The notes under the pieces are model-generated. The model was given only the letters and a program-made list of their open reading frames with translations, was not told the DNA's origin and searched no databases. Source: Euryodendron excelsum (lineage: Eukaryota > Streptophyta > Magnoliopsida > Ericales > Pentaphylacaceae). Taken from it: a DNA stretch of 64,000 nt. The stretch spans positions 28,512,318 through 28,576,317 of the forward strand of contig CM065379.1 in NCBI GenBank assembly GCA_033060915.1, read 5' to 3'. Below are positions 46,801-59,600 of the stretch, in pieces. The first letter of the stretch is position 1. Every line of letters starts with the position of its first letter. The translations under genes were made by a program, and so were the position numbers.

Positions 46801-47025
46801 ATAAACTGTCTCGAGAGAGGGATCGAAATTGGAATAAGAAAGGACAATGCCCCTAAGGGCATTTTGGTCATTTTGCCTCTATTTGGGCCTGACAGGCCCG
46901 CGAAGCGATGGAGAGACGGAATTTGGACTAGAGGATTGGATTCGATTGGAATATGTCCATAATGACTTGAAAACAAGTCTGGACGGAGTGTAGACTACCG
47001 AGCGGTCAAAAATGGGGTGCTTACA

Positions 47026-47810
47026 GGTGCGGTCACAACACTTTTCAAACTTTGAATTCCACCCTCATGGGTGCGGTCTCCACATTTTCAAATCTCAAAT
47101 TCCAATCTATTTTCAAAGTTCCAATTTCAAAATTTCTATTTTCAAATTTCTACTTTCAATTTTCAAACTTTCCAATTTCAGTTCCATCTCTTCAAATCTA
47201 TTTTCAAATCAAATTAATTTCAAATCAATCTCTTTTCAAATCTATTCTCTTAACTTGTACTTGTATATCATGCATCATGTTAGTTTCTTTTCAAACATTG
47301 TTTTTCAAAGTGGATAGGATTGAACTATAGTTAGTCGAAGACTCTTATAGGTGAATCTAGAGTAGATTGACATGTAGGTACCGAAAGGGCGGGGTAGGGT
47401 GATAGCTTAGTGCGTCTTCCCTACACGTAACCAACCTCCGAACCTAGAATCACTATTTTCATAGACCAAAAAGGAGTTATTTTTCAAAAAGGGCTAAATG
47501 TTTTCCAAAGGTTGCCAAACAACCTGTTTTCTTAAAAACCCTCTCTTGAGGTGGTATTTTCAAAAAATCTTTTTCCAAAAACCCTAAGTGTGGTCTTCGG
47601 ATTATTCTTAGTTTTTAGGTGACCTAACTCACCTTAACCCAGTTAGGTGGTGACTCCGAATCTTTTTCTAAAAACCCTTTATTCAATTTAATTTTTCAAT
47701 TCAAACCTAGTCACACTCATTCTTCTAAGAGGGTGAGTTCTAACGAGAGAGTACAACATTTTTCCCGCTTGTGTGAGTATTCCTCGGGCTTGAAAAATCT
47801 GGGCGCGACA
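47026..47810 (+). mobile_element. Solo LTR S2, right part
   Basis: Continues S2 after element A, starting with the right GGTGC duplication and the GGTGCGGTCAC block, and ending GGGCGCGACA at 47810. The CTTTC duplication follows at 47811-47815. No PBS follows, so S2 is a solo LTR. Confidence 0.92.
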
Positions 47811-49123
47811 CTTTCCAATTCAAATCCCTCTCTCGAGACAATTGATTCCTCGAGACGGTCCAGCACATTTTTTGAAGAAAATCTCTTCAGAACGGTAAGT
47901 CCCTTTAAACTTGTCGACCGGGATGAGACCCCAAGTCCGCTAGATGGTAGAACGGTCCACCTTTGGCGCGTGCTAGCCGGCCAATGCAGAAATGTCCGTT
48001 TAGGCACGCCTTCCGAGAAAGTTGATTCTCAGGCGCTAAGTTTCTTTAGCAGCTTCCCGAGATTAGGCAGTCTCGGGAATGATCGCGAACCATCAGAGCA
48101 GTGGAAATACTCGCAAACATCACAACCGTCAGAGTAGCAGAAATACTCGCAAACAAGTCGATATAGGGAATTGCCAACAAAACCCAGATTAACACCGGTG
48201 CATGCTAGCCCACTTTGGTGAAAAATGACCAAACTACCCCTTGGGCCTTTTTTGACACGTTTCTCGAGAACATACCTGAGTCCTCAGAACGGTGAGTCCA
48301 ACTGTCTACGATTGTCTTAAAAGCAGTCCAGCATGATTAGGTGCCTTCTAGTCAGTTTTGGGCCAATTCCGAGACTTTCCGATCAAGATAACCATTTTGC
48401 CTCTAGGCATCCGAACGTCCCGGGAACCACACTGGCTCTGGGTAGCAAACCGGTAACCTTTTGAGATTGCTTCTTAAAGTATTATCAACCGTCCTTTACC
48501 TTTTTGGATCATTCCGAGTTAGTTCCGGCAAACCCGGTACAAAATGACCGTTTCGACCCTGGTGGGACGGTCTCCCTTTTCGACCACACCGGCTCTGGGT
48601 AACAAACTGGTAACTTCCCGAGAATGTTGTTTATAGTATTCTCAACCTTACTTTATCTTTCGGATCATTCCGAGTTAGTTCGGGCAAACCCGGTGCGAAA
48701 TGACCGTTTTGCCCCTAGTGGGCCAGTTACCTTTTCCGACCTCACTGACTCTAGGTATCAAACCGGCAACCTTTGGAAACATTCTGAATAATGTTTCCAA
48801 ATCTCGAGTGTTCTTCCAGGACAGTTCAAGTCCGTCCCGGCAGCTTCCCGATCCGATTGACCGTTTTACCCCTAAAGGCCCGGTCAACCCTTTTAATACA
48901 TCCTATCCTCATTTTTCAAGTCAAATACCTCCGGGACACTATTTGAAGTGTTCCTGCTCTTTTTTGACCTTCCGGGTCATTCCTGGTCTCTTCAAATCAT
49001 TCCCGGACTCTCCGGAGTCACTCCTAATGAAGTCAGGCTAAATATTGCATGGTAGTCACTAGTACAGACACCTAAATATAGTCAAAGATACATTGGTTGC
49101 CAACCTTAATAGTTTCCTAATTG

Positions 49124-49247
49124 GCTGGCGCCACTACTAGTGGCGCCAAGCTAATATTTGGCCTGGCGCCACTCCTAGTGGCACCAGTAGCATTTTTGGC
49201 TTGGCGCCACTGCAACAAGCGCCAGGTCTATCCCATCTCTATAAATA
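49124..49247 (+). promoter_or_regulatory. Promoter module of E1 5' LTR
   Basis: Three GGCGCC inverted repeats (first with arms TGGCGCCACT / AGTGGCGCCA, near 49127-49149) stand upstream of TATAAATA at 49240-49247. Transcription is expected to begin about 30 bp downstream. Confidence 0.78.
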
Positions 49248-52200
49248 CAAAGCCTCCTCTAGCATGAAAGAGGTCCGCAAACTCAGTCTAAAAATCCTAT
49301 ATTTCAATATACAGAGCTCATACACTCCCAAAACCCTAGCTTCTGTAGGTGTTCCAAACCCTAGCCTCATATACACTCCTATACACTCTCATACACTTAT
49401 ATACTAGCTTCCAACCCTCCTTCGAAGACTTGAAGGGCTGCAATCTGAAGTTTTGAAGATTGAAGACAACTCTTGATGATTGAAGATGAAGATCAAGACG
49501 AAGACCAAAGAAATGCAGGGCGCACAAAGCCAAGTAAAATAAATAAGACAAGGTAGGCTTTCGTTTTACATTTTTGCACTTCACCCTTCTCTCTTCTCTC
49601 TACTAACCCACTTGGGTTTTCTCTATTTTAATCCCCCATCTCTTTCCCCTCCTCCCCCCTTTCTTTGCATGCTTGAAACAAGGGGATTCCCGGTCCATGT
49701 GTAGGATTGGACTATTGAAGGTTCACCGTGTCGGGGGCTTTCTTTTAGTCTAACCGGAGACCACGTGGGTTTGGCCCCCTTCATTAAGTGGTGAAGCCTT
49801 AACCTTGTATGTTCACGACCCCAAATTTCCATTGTGCATATCATGATTCTTGCATTCTTTCAAAAGTCATTTTCAAAATCATTTTCAAACTTGTTTTCAA
49901 AATTGCATCAAAATCTCCTATTTCAAAACTTGTTTTCAAAATCACAATCCTAGGGTGATTCTAGCCTTTTCATGGCTAGGGTTGTTTTAGGAAAGTGTTA
50001 CATTTAAGGGGACCAATACGGTCCATATTTTCAACTCCTTGTTATTTTCAAAACCACTTTCTTAAAGTGGTTCAAGCCTTCTTATGGTTAGAATCGCTTT
50101 AGAAAAACAAGATATTTTTATACTTTCCAAAAAGCTCTCCCTTTAAAAGTCTCTTTTTCTAAAACCCTCGTTTTCAATATGCTTTCCAAAAACTCTTCCT
50201 CCCAAAATTGTTTTCAAAAGCTCTGTTCCAAAATCTATTTTTAAACTCCTTTCCAAAATACTTTCCTCAAAATTCACTTCCTAAAAATTCTTTCCAACAA
50301 TCTCCTTCTAAAAATCATTCCAAAAACTCTCTCTCCAAAATCTTCCTTCTAGAAACTCCTCTCTAGGGTTTCCTTCCAAAAACTTGTTTCCAAAAACACA
50401 CTTTGCAAAAAACTCTTTCCTTAGAGCTCAAGTCAAGCCCTAGAACCCACAATTAGGAAACCCTAATTTTCTTCCCAAAAACATGGTTTTCAAACTTGCC
50501 TTAAAACCTAGGTTTCCAAAACCCCCTGCTTTTTACATCAAAATTACATATTTCCAAAACCTATTTTCTACGTCAAAACTATAGTCCTCCAACTCTAGGG
50601 TTTCTAAAATTTCATCTTTCCAAATTCATGCCAAATCCAATCTTCTCCTTTAGGAAACCAAATCCAATCTCCCGTTTAGGAAACTAGATCCAGTCGTCCG
50701 TTTTTGAAAACAAAATCAAACATTATCTTTTAGAAACAAAATATAATCCCTTGCTTTAGGAAATAGGAAATCTTAATCCTTCCTAATCTTCTACTTTCCT
50801 AAACCTTAGGTTTTCAAAACTTGGACATAAAAATCTTTCCTAACTTTTAAAACTCAAAATCTAAATCTTTCCTAATTCAATTTTCTCCTAATCTCCTACC
50901 CTCCTAAACCATAAGTTTCCTAAAACTTTCAAATCTTTCCTTAAACATTAAGCTTCCACATTCAACCCTTTCCTAATTCCACCCCTTTTTCGAATCTTAA
51001 CTTTCCAAATCTAGGTTTTCCAATCTTTCCTAAATTCAAACCTTTCCTAATTTCAAGATTTTCTAAAACCCAAACTCTAAAACTTTTCAAATATTAAACT
51101 TTCTACCTTTCAAATCTTTCCAAATTCAAAGCTTTCTAAATTCAAAACTTTCTTAAGTTAAATCTACCTAAACCCAAATCTTTCTAAATTCTAAACTTTC
51201 CTAAAACTTCAAATCTTCCCAAATCTAAAATTTTCTAAACTCAAAGCTATCTTACATTCAAAACTTCCCTATTTCAAAACATTCCAAATTCTAAACTTTC
51301 CAACTTTCAAAACTTCCTAATTTCAAAACCTTTCCTAAAACGAAACTTTCCAAAAATGAAACTTTCTTAAGTTAAAACTTTCCTAAATTCAAATTTTCCT
51401 CATTTCAAAACTTTCCTAAGTTGAAACTTTCTAAATTCAAAACTTTCCAATTTCAAAACTTTCTTAAAACGAAATGTTTCCTATTTCAAAACTTTCTTAA
51501 TACAACACTTTCCTAATTCGAAAACATTCCCAATTCAAAGCTTTCCGAAAATGATACTTCCCTAATTCGAACCTTTCCTAAATCTACTCTTTCCTAATCT
51601 TTCCAAGTCCAACATTTGAGTCAAATCTTTTCTAAAATCCTTCTAAGTCAAGTCAAATCTTTTCTAAGTCTCAAGTCTTTCCTAAGTCTAGGTTTCCTAA
51701 AACCAAGTATTTCAAAATCAATCTTTTCAAACCTTCCAATCAAAGTCTAAATTTTCTACTCTTCTAATTTCAATTCAAATTCCAACTCCAACACTTTTCC
51801 AAATCAACTCTTCTATTTTCAATCGGACTCTTGTCCAAACTACGACTGACCTGATTCCTCCAAAAGGATACGTAGGCAACCCTCATGGGTGCGGTCTCCA
51901 TATTTTCCAAATCTCAAATTCCACAATCTTTTCAAATCTCCATTCTATTTTCAAACTTCCAATTTCAAATTTCTATTTCGAAATCTCTATTTCTAATTTT
52001 TCAAACTTTCCAATTTCAAATCTCTGTTTTAAAATCAAATCAAATTCTTCTTTTCAAATCTATTTTCTAACTCTCTTCTATTGCACTTGCATATCATGCA
52101 TAATGTTAGTTTCTTTTCAAACATTGTTTTGTAAAGAGGATAGGATTGAACTATAGTTAGTCAAAGACTCTTTTAGGTGAATCTAGGGTAGATTGACATG

Positions 52201-52473
52201 TAGGTGCCTTAAGGGCAGGGAAGGGTGATGGCTTAGTGCGTCTTTCCTACACATAACCAACCTCCGAACCTAGGATCATTGATTTCAAAGACCAAAAACG
52301 GAGTTATTTTCAAAAAAAGGGCTAAATATTTTCTAAAGGTTGCCAAACAACTTGTTTTCTTAAAAACCCTCTCCTGAGATGATATTTTCAAAAACCTTTT
52401 CCATAAACCCTAAGTGTAGTTTTCGGATTATGCTTAGTTTTTAGGTGACCTAACTCACCTTAATCAAGTTAGG

Positions 52474-52483
52474 TGGCGACTCC
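52474..52483 (+). other. Second copy of the first ten PBS bases, in U5
   Basis: TGGCGACTCC, identical to the first ten bases of the true PBS at 52636. It is also present in both A LTRs (41890-41899, 25584-25593) and in S3 (59936-59945). It follows a CACCTTAATCAAGTTAGGTG dyad. Confidence 0.55.
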
Positions 52484-52635
52484 AAATCTTTTCCAAAAGC
52501 CCTTTATTCAAAATCAATTTTCAATTCAAACCTAGGTGCACTCATTCTTTTAGGAGGGTAAGTTCTAACAAAAGAGTACAACATTTTTCCCGCTTGTGTG
52601 TATTGCTCGAGTGCGAAAAATCTGGGCGCGACAGC

Positions 52636-52654
52636 TGGCGACTCCACTGGGGAC
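52636..52654 (+). other. Primer-binding site of E1
   Basis: TGGCGACTCCACTGGGGAC two bases after the LTR end, identical to the PBS of element A. Confidence 0.9.
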
Positions 52655-54206
52655 ACTTAGAGGGTTAGGTCGTAGTCTTGTCTCTTTATCCTTACCCATG
52701 TAGAGTCTTCAATTGACTTGGTTCAATCCTATTCACTTAAAATTTTCAAAACCAAATTTTCAAAATTGTTTTAAAAAAAAAAAACATGCATTTGTTCATA
52801 TTATCTTGTATTAAGTTTGCCATCCACATACTAACTCTTGCATCGTTGTTTTGTAGGTGTGCTTGTTCTCTAAATTTTAATTAACTGCTATGCATGAAAG
52901 TGATGAACAGGATGAATGGGAGTTGTTGGGCTCTTTCCTCCACTTTTTAAAAATACACACACACTGCATGTGCACTTGCATTCTGCATACTTGCATTTTA
53001 CCATGATATGTCCTTTCTAGTTAGAAAGAGGGAACGGTATATTGGTTGTGGGCAAGATGCTCTGTCAGTTTCTTGCCCACGGCCTCTTGATGGTTCCCCC
53101 GCTCAGATCACCAACCGATCATGGCACCACCTCGGAGAGTGGGCCTAGGTTTGAAGATTCGGGGACCGAGCCTTTTTAGGACGTATTAGTCAACCCTCAA
53201 TCTCATACTTATATAGATACCATGCATAGTCAAACCTTTGCCAGATTTAAGACACGCACACCGTTTTCCAAAACCATGGAGGAAAGGGTGACTACTCTTA
53301 TTTTCATTTATACCTGTCTATTCCTGTTGTTATAATACCTATATTCTGACTGTTATAATGACTGTCTAACTGCTCATGCATGCACATTTACCTTGCTCTT
53401 GCACTTTCTCTCTTTATACTCTTTGCATATCCATGTTCATGCATTCAATATTCCATGTCAAGACAAGAGTTCCAAGTAACTCAAGTCACTGCATTCTCAT
53501 ACATATGATCAACCCATTGAGAGTGACACCAATGTCACTCTCTCTTGCATTAAACCTACCCAAACCCTAAGGGTTCCCATTAACCCTAAGGACTCATAGT
53601 ATGCATACCAATCCATTCCATAAGAGGGGCCCCAATTCCTCTATACTTACAGAGATAGGATTGCCAAGAAGACAAGGGGCAATCGATCAACAAGGTCTCT
53701 CAGTGACCTCCTCGACATCAAATCCAAAGAAGGCAAATTCAAAGACGCAAGAGTAGTTTAGAACTTCTTATGTAAAATTAAATAGGTGGAACCCCCAAAG
53801 GACAATGTTCCCCCTCCCCCTAGTAAAATGTATTTCAATTCCTTTGTATCTTAAACCCAAAATTCATTGTATTTCTTTATTTTTTTGTGAGATGACTGCA
53901 TGGACGGTTGAAGGTTCCTACTTGACGGTAAGGTATCTGCATACAGGGGCAAATCCCCTATCTCCAAAAGTGAGTCAATACATCATGATTAGTTTCCCTT
54001 TTAAATAGGGACACCCTTGGACATGCATTGCATAAAGCTCTCTAAAAACCAGAAATTGACTTGCGATTTGTGTTTTTGTTTTTTTTCTTTCTCCCTTTTT
54101 ATTTTTTCCATTTATAGAGGTCCCCCTGCACTGAGTCAACATTGCTCCCAAGAAAAGACAACATCCACCTAGGGATCCCATTATCACCCGGCAAAGAGCA
54201 TCACTG
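52655..54206 (+). other. E1 untranslated leader with candidate intron
   Basis: Homologous to the element A leader. It includes a candidate intron at 53970-54117: donor AAAA|GTGAGTC and acceptor TTTCCATTTATAG after a long T-rich tract. The gag ATG follows at 54207. Small open frames here are conserved between A and E1 only as nucleotide similarity. Confidence 0.75.
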
Positions 54207-54894
54207 ATGGCTGCTAACCCTGAAGAATCCTCTCAAGTCTCTCAGGAGGAAGTCAACGAAATGAGGACTAAGATTGATGAGATGCTCAGGCTCATTCAAA
54301 CTATGGCTATGAAAGATGCTACTGCAGTCCTATCATCATCTATGACTTCATCCAAGAACCCTGAACCCACTAACCCAAGGATCGTGCTTCGGTCTGACTA
54401 CGCTGGGAGGAATAAGGAAGATGCCAAAGGGGCCAACACTGAAGAAAAGAAGACCATATTACTTTCACCTGCTATAAAGAAGGTCCCCCTAGACCCTCTT
54501 AGTCTGAAAATCCAAGGGTTGGAGGATTCACTGCGAAGCCTCCATGGCCACGACGCTTACGAGTTCACTTCCTACGATGAGCTTTGTTTCTTCCCGGACC
54601 ACCCGAGACCTGCTAGGTTCAAAATGCCCGACTTTCAGAAGTACGATAGCATCGGTAACCCTGTTGCTCATCTTCGTCTCTATGCTGGAGTGTTAAGTGG
54701 ACATGGCAACGATCCGAAGCTCCTCATGCAGCTATTCCAACACAGTCTCATGGGGTCTACTCTACAATGGTTTGCTCATTTGGACCTAAGGAAGATCACA
54801 ACCTGGATCGAGCTGGTCAACGCGTTCAAAGCCCAATACCGCCACAACATCGACTTCACTTTCGATCGATGGTCCCTGATGACGATGAGCAAGG
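54207..54894 (+). pseudogene. gag: E1 gag, N-terminal part
   Basis: The ATG at 54207 opens a frame that runs to the S3 insertion. The N-terminus has a short predicted coiled coil (EEVNEMRTKIDEMLRLIQTM). The capsid-type region includes FKMPDFQKYDSIGNPVAHLR, LLMQLFQHSLMGSTLQWF and TWIELVNAFKAQYRHNID, the usual plant retrotransposon gag pattern. After removal of S3 and one CAAGG copy, the frame continues at 60103, giving about 668 residues in one frame. The protein would form the particle that packages element RNA. It is broken by S3 and two later stops. Confidence 0.9.
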
Positions 54895-55125
54895 TGTAAG
54901 CACCCCATTTTTTACCGCTCGACAGTCTACACTACGTCCAGACTTGTTTTCAAGTCATTTTGGGCATATTCCAATCCAAACCAGTCCTCTAGGTCCAAAT
55001 TTCGTCTTTCCATCACTTCGCGGGCCTGTCAGGCCCAAATAGAGGCAAAATGACCAAAATGCCTTTAGGGGCATTATCCTTTCTTATTCCAAGTCCAATC
55101 CCTCTCTCGAGATAGTTTATTCCTC

Positions 55126-55725
55126 GAGACGGTCCGAGTAGCAAAACTACTCACAAAACCGTTAGAGTGGCGGAAACACTCACAAAACCGTGAGAGTGGC
55201 AGAAACACTCACAAAATCGTCAGAGTGGCGGAAACACTCACAAAACCGTCAAAGTGGCAGAAACACTCACAAAACCGTCAGAGTGGCGGAAACACTCACA
55301 AAACCGTTAGAGTAGCGGAAATACTCACAAAGCCGTTAGAGTGGCGAAAACACTCAAAACCTAGGCACGTCTCTTCAGAGACGGTAAGACCCCTTTCCAA
55401 TCCCTCTCTCTCGACAGTTTATTCCTCGAGACGGTTCAAAATCCAGGCACGTCTCTTCGGAGACGGTAAAACCCCTTTCCAATCCCTCTCTCGAGACAGT
55501 GTATTCCTTGAGACGGTCCGAGTAGCAAAAATACTCACAGAACCGTTAGAGTAGCGGAAATACTCAACCCTGTCCGAGTAGCGAAAATACTCACAAATCA
55601 TCAACCCCGTCCGAGTAGCGGAAATACTCACAAATCATTAACCCCGTCCGAGTAGCGGAAATACTCACAAATCATCAACCCCGTCCGAGTAGCGGAAATA
55701 CTCACACCGTTTGAGTGGCGGAAAC
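55126..55725 (+). repeat. About 15 hairpin units with covarying stems in S3
   Basis: Units of 29-38 bp read GAGTA-GCGGAAA-TACTC or GAGTG-GCGGAAA-CACTC. Arms are complementary in nearly every unit of both types. Confidence 0.88.
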
Positions 55726-56559
55726 ACTCAAAACCTAGGTCAACACCAATGGTTGTTAGCCCACTTCGGAGGAAAAGGACCAAACTACCCTTAGGACCTT
55801 TTGCGAGACTTTCCAGTCAAGATGACCAGTTTGCCCCTAGGTATCCGAACGCCCCGGGAACCACACCGGCTCTGGTTATCAAACCGGTAATGACCCAAGA
55901 ATACTTTTTATAGTATTCTCAATCTTCCTTTACCTTTCCGGATCATTCCGAGTTAGTTCCGGCCAACCCGGTACAAAATGACCGTTTTGCCCCTAGAGGG
56001 CTGGTTTTCTTTTCCGACCATACCGGCTTTGAGTATCAAATCGGTAATGTCCCGAGAATACTTTTTATAGTATTCTCAACCTTCCTTTACCTTTCCGGAC
56101 CATTCCGAGTCAGTTCCGGCAAACCTGGTGTAAAATGACCGTTTTGTCCCTAGTGGGCCGGTCTCCTTTTCCGACCACGCCGGCTCTGGGAATCCAACTG
56201 GAAACCTCTGGGAACATTCTAAATAATGTTTCTAGATCTTAAGTCTTCTTCTGGGATAGTTTGAGTCTGTCCCGATAGTTTTCCGGTCCGGTTGACGGTT
56301 TTGCCTCTAAAGGCTCGATCAACCTTTCCGACACATCTTATCCTCACTTTTCAAGTCAAATACCTCCAGGACACTATTTTAAGTGTTCCTGCTCCTTTCC
56401 GGCCTTCCGGGTCACTCCCGGCTCCTTCAAATCATTCCCGGACTTTTCGGAGTCACTCCTAGTGAAGCCAGGCTAAAGTTTACGTGGTAGTCACTAGTAC
56501 AGGTGCCCAAATCTAGGCAAAGATACGTTGCTTGCCGACCTTAATTATTTCCTAAATCG

Positions 56560-56667
56560 CTGGCGCCAAGCCAAAAAATGGCCTGGTGCCACTACTAGTG
56601 GCGCCTGTGTAAATTTTGCGCTGGCGCCACTGCAACAGGCGTCAGGCTTGTCTTCCCTTTATAAATA
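56560..56667 (+). promoter_or_regulatory. Promoter module of S3
   Basis: GGCGCC-type inverted repeats, partly decayed, then TATAAATA at 56660-56667. Confidence 0.7.
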
Positions 56668-59600
56668 CAGAGCCTTATTCAACGTGAAAGGGGCCTGCAA
56701 ACTTAACCTAAAAACCCTATACTTCGATATACAGAGCTCGAGCACCTCCAAAACCCTAGCCTCCTTAGGTTCTCCAAACCCTAGCCACTATACACAAACC
56801 CTAGCCTCCTATACACTCATGCACTCCCCCATACACTCATACACTAGCCTTCAACCACCCTTCAAAGACTTGAAGAGCTACCATCCAAAGCTTGAGGACA
56901 ACCCTTGAAGACTGAAGGTGAAGATTAAGACCGAAGACCGAAGACCGAAGACTGCACGGCGCGCAAAACAAATAAGAAACAAGGTAGGCTCCCTATTTAA
57001 ATTTTCGCACTTCCCCCCTCTCTCTTCTCTCTCCAACCCACTTGGGTTTTCTCTATTTTAATCCCCCATCTCTTTCCCCCCCTTTCTTTGCATGCTTGAA
57101 ACAAGGGGATTCCCTGTCCATGTGTAGGATTGGACTATTGGAGAGTCACCGTGTCGGGGGCTTTCTTCTAGTCTAACCAAAGACCACGTGGGTCCGGCCC
57201 CCTTGATTATGTGGTGAAGCCTTAACCTTGTATGTTCACGACCCCAAATTGCATTGTGCATACATAGTCTTGCATCTTCCAAAAACCGTTTTCAAAGTTA
57301 TTTTTCAAAACGTTTTTAAACTTGTTTTCAAAATTTCATCAAAATCTCTTTTTCAAAAACTTGTTTTCAAAACCACAATTCTAGGGTGATTCTAGCCTTT
57401 CCATGGCTAGGGTTGCTTTAGGAAAGTGTTATATTAAAAGTGGCCTTTTGGTCTATATTTTCAAACCTTGTTTTCAAAACCACTTTCCTAAAGTGGTTCT
57501 AGTCCTCTTATGGCTAGGATTGCTTTAGGAAAGTGAGATGTTTTTACACCTTCTAAAAACTCTCTTTAAAAATCTCTTCCTAAAAATCTCTTTTTCAACA
57601 TACTTTCCTAACACTCCCCTCTTCAAAATTGTTTTCAAAAACTCCCTTCCAAAATCTATTTTTCAAAACTCTCTTTTTCAACTCTTCTCCAAAATCTTTT
57701 TCTCAAAATTCACTTTCTAAAATCACTCCCTAGATTCACTTTCCTAAAAAAAAATCTCTCCTAAAAATCTTTCCAAAAACTCTCTTTTCTAAAATCTTCC
57801 TTCTAGAAATTCCCCTCTAGGTTTTCCTTCCAAGACCTTCGTTTCCAAAAATGCACTTTCTAAAAATCCCTTTCCCTTAGAGCCCAAGTCAAGCCTTAGA
57901 GCCCACAATTAGGAAACCCTAATTTTCTTTCCAAAAACATGATTTTCAAACTTTGCCCCAAACCTAGGTTTCCAAAATCTCTTGTTTTCACATCCAAATT
58001 ATACATGTTTCCAAAACCTATTTTCTACGTCAAAACTATGGTTTTTCGAATCTAGGGTTTCTAGAATCTCCCTTTCAAAATCATTGCCAAATCAAATCTT
58101 CCCTTTAGGAAAAAAAATCAAACCTTTGCTTTAGGAAACCAAATCCAATCTCCCCGTTTAGGAAACTAGATCCTATCCTCCGTTTTTGGAAACAAAATCA
58201 AACCCTTGTTTTTAGAAACCAAATCCAATCCTTTCCTATTCTAAACCTTTCTTAATTCAATTCCTTCCTAAACCATAAGTTTCCAAAACCTAAACTTTAA
58301 ATCTTTCCTTAAATTTCAAAATCCAAATCTTTCCTAAACTTCCACTTTCCTAAACCTTAAGTTTCCAAAACTTGAACATAAAAATCTTTCCTAAATTTTA
58401 AAACTCAATTTTCAAATCTTTCCTAATCCAACCCTTTCCTAATTCTACCCTCTTTTCAAATCTTAACTTTTCAAATCTAAGCTTTCAAACCTTTCCTAAA
58501 TTCAAACCTTTCTTAATTTCAAGATTTTCTAAAACTCTAAAATTTTCTAAAATCTTAAATCTTTCTAAACTCTAAAACTTTCTAAATCCTAAACTTTCCA
58601 AATTTCAAATCTTTCTAAAATTCTAAGCTTCCTAAATTCAAAACTTTCTAAATTTGAAACTTTCTTTAAGTTGAATCTTTCTAAACCTAAAACTTTCTAA
58701 ATTCTAAACTCTCTTAAACTTCAAATCTTTCCAAATCTAAGACTTTTCTAAACTCAAAACTTTCTTAATTTAAGACTTTCTTAAATTGAAAACTTTCCTT
58801 TTTCAAACCTTTCCTAAAACGAAACTTTCCTACTTTCAAAACTTCCCTATTTCAAAACTTTCTAAATTCAAAACTTTCCTATTTCAAAACTTTCTTAATT
58901 TGAAACTTTCCAAAAATGACGCTTTCCTAAAACGGGCCTTTCCTAATTCGAACATTTCCTAAAGTCCAATCTTTCCAAATCTTCCAAATCCAATGTTCGA
59001 GTCAAATCTTTCTTAATCTCAAGTCTTTCCTAGGTCTCCTACTTTTCCTAAGTCTAGGTTTCCTAAACCTCCATCTTTTCAAAACCAAGCTTTTCCAAAA
59101 TCAATCTTTCCAAAGCAAGTCCAATCTTCTCAAATTCAATCTCATTTTCTAATCTTAAATCAAATTCAATTTTCAATTCAATCTCTTTCTTCCAATCCAA
59201 TCTCTCTTTTCAAATCAATCTCTTTTCAATCGGACTCTTGTCCGAACTACGACTGACCTGATTCCCCCAAAGGGATACATAGGCAACCTTCATAGGTGCG
59301 GTCACAATATTTTTCAAACTTTCAATCCCACCTTCATAGGTGTGGTCACAATACTTTTCAAACTTTCAATTCCACCCTCATGGGTGTGGTTTTCAAAATC
59401 TTTTCAAATCTTAAATTCCAATCTACTTTCAAACTTCCAATTTCAAATTTCTATTTCCAAATTTTCAAAATTTCCAATTTCAATTCCATCTTTTCAAATC
59501 TATTTTCAAATCAAAGCAATCTCTTTTTAAATCTATTTTTCAATTCTTTTCTATTGCTTGCATATCATGCATCATATTTTTCAAACATTGTTTTTCTAAA

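Larger units (their letters stand above)
25433..47025 (-). mobile_element. Complete Tat/Ogre-like element A, 21.6 kb, no gag
   Basis: Both LTRs are present (25433-30612 and 41739-47025) in the same orientation. Target duplications GGTGC (25428-25432 and 47026-47030) match perfectly. In element order it runs: 5' LTR, PBS (41736-41718), leader, PR/G-patch ORF, RT-RNase H-integrase, spacer, antisense ORF with leader intron, polypurine tract, 3' LTR. No capsid-type gag is found between the leader and the PR ORF. The LTRs look very alike apart from tandem-repeat copy number, which suggests a fairly recent insertion. It lies within solo LTR S2. RT and integrase keep their catalytic residues, but stop codons and a frameshift interrupt pol, so this copy is not autonomous as it stands. 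Confidence 0.95.
41739..47025 (-). mobile_element. 5' LTR of element A, 5287 bp
   Basis: On the minus strand it starts TGTAAGCACCCC at 47025 and ends GCGCGACA at 41739, followed by the PBS. It closely matches the 3' LTR. Differences seen are a third 157-bp unit, fewer hairpin units, a duplicated GGAAGTTTTGATTTTGG segment near 43070-43145, and scattered point changes. Confidence 0.95.
47811..52633 (+). mobile_element. 5' LTR of element E1, right part
   Basis: Continues the E1 LTR from the CTTTC duplication to the terminus GGGCGCGACA at 52633, directly before the PBS. It contains GGTAAGT motifs, hairpin units near 48095-48145, the promoter module (49124-49247), a degenerate TTTCCTAAA array, and the GGATACGTAGGCAACC block near 51868. 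Confidence 0.92.

Noticed and set aside
53376..53570. 64-codon leader frame in E1, with relative at 40818-41048 in A
   Set aside because: Similarity between the two is explained by homologous leader DNA. There is no good start context, and the frame is Ser/Met/His-rich without a domain.
55126..55725. Regular short repeats resembling a CRISPR array
   Set aside because: Units are contiguous or nearly so with no unique spacers, and the context is a plant LTR.
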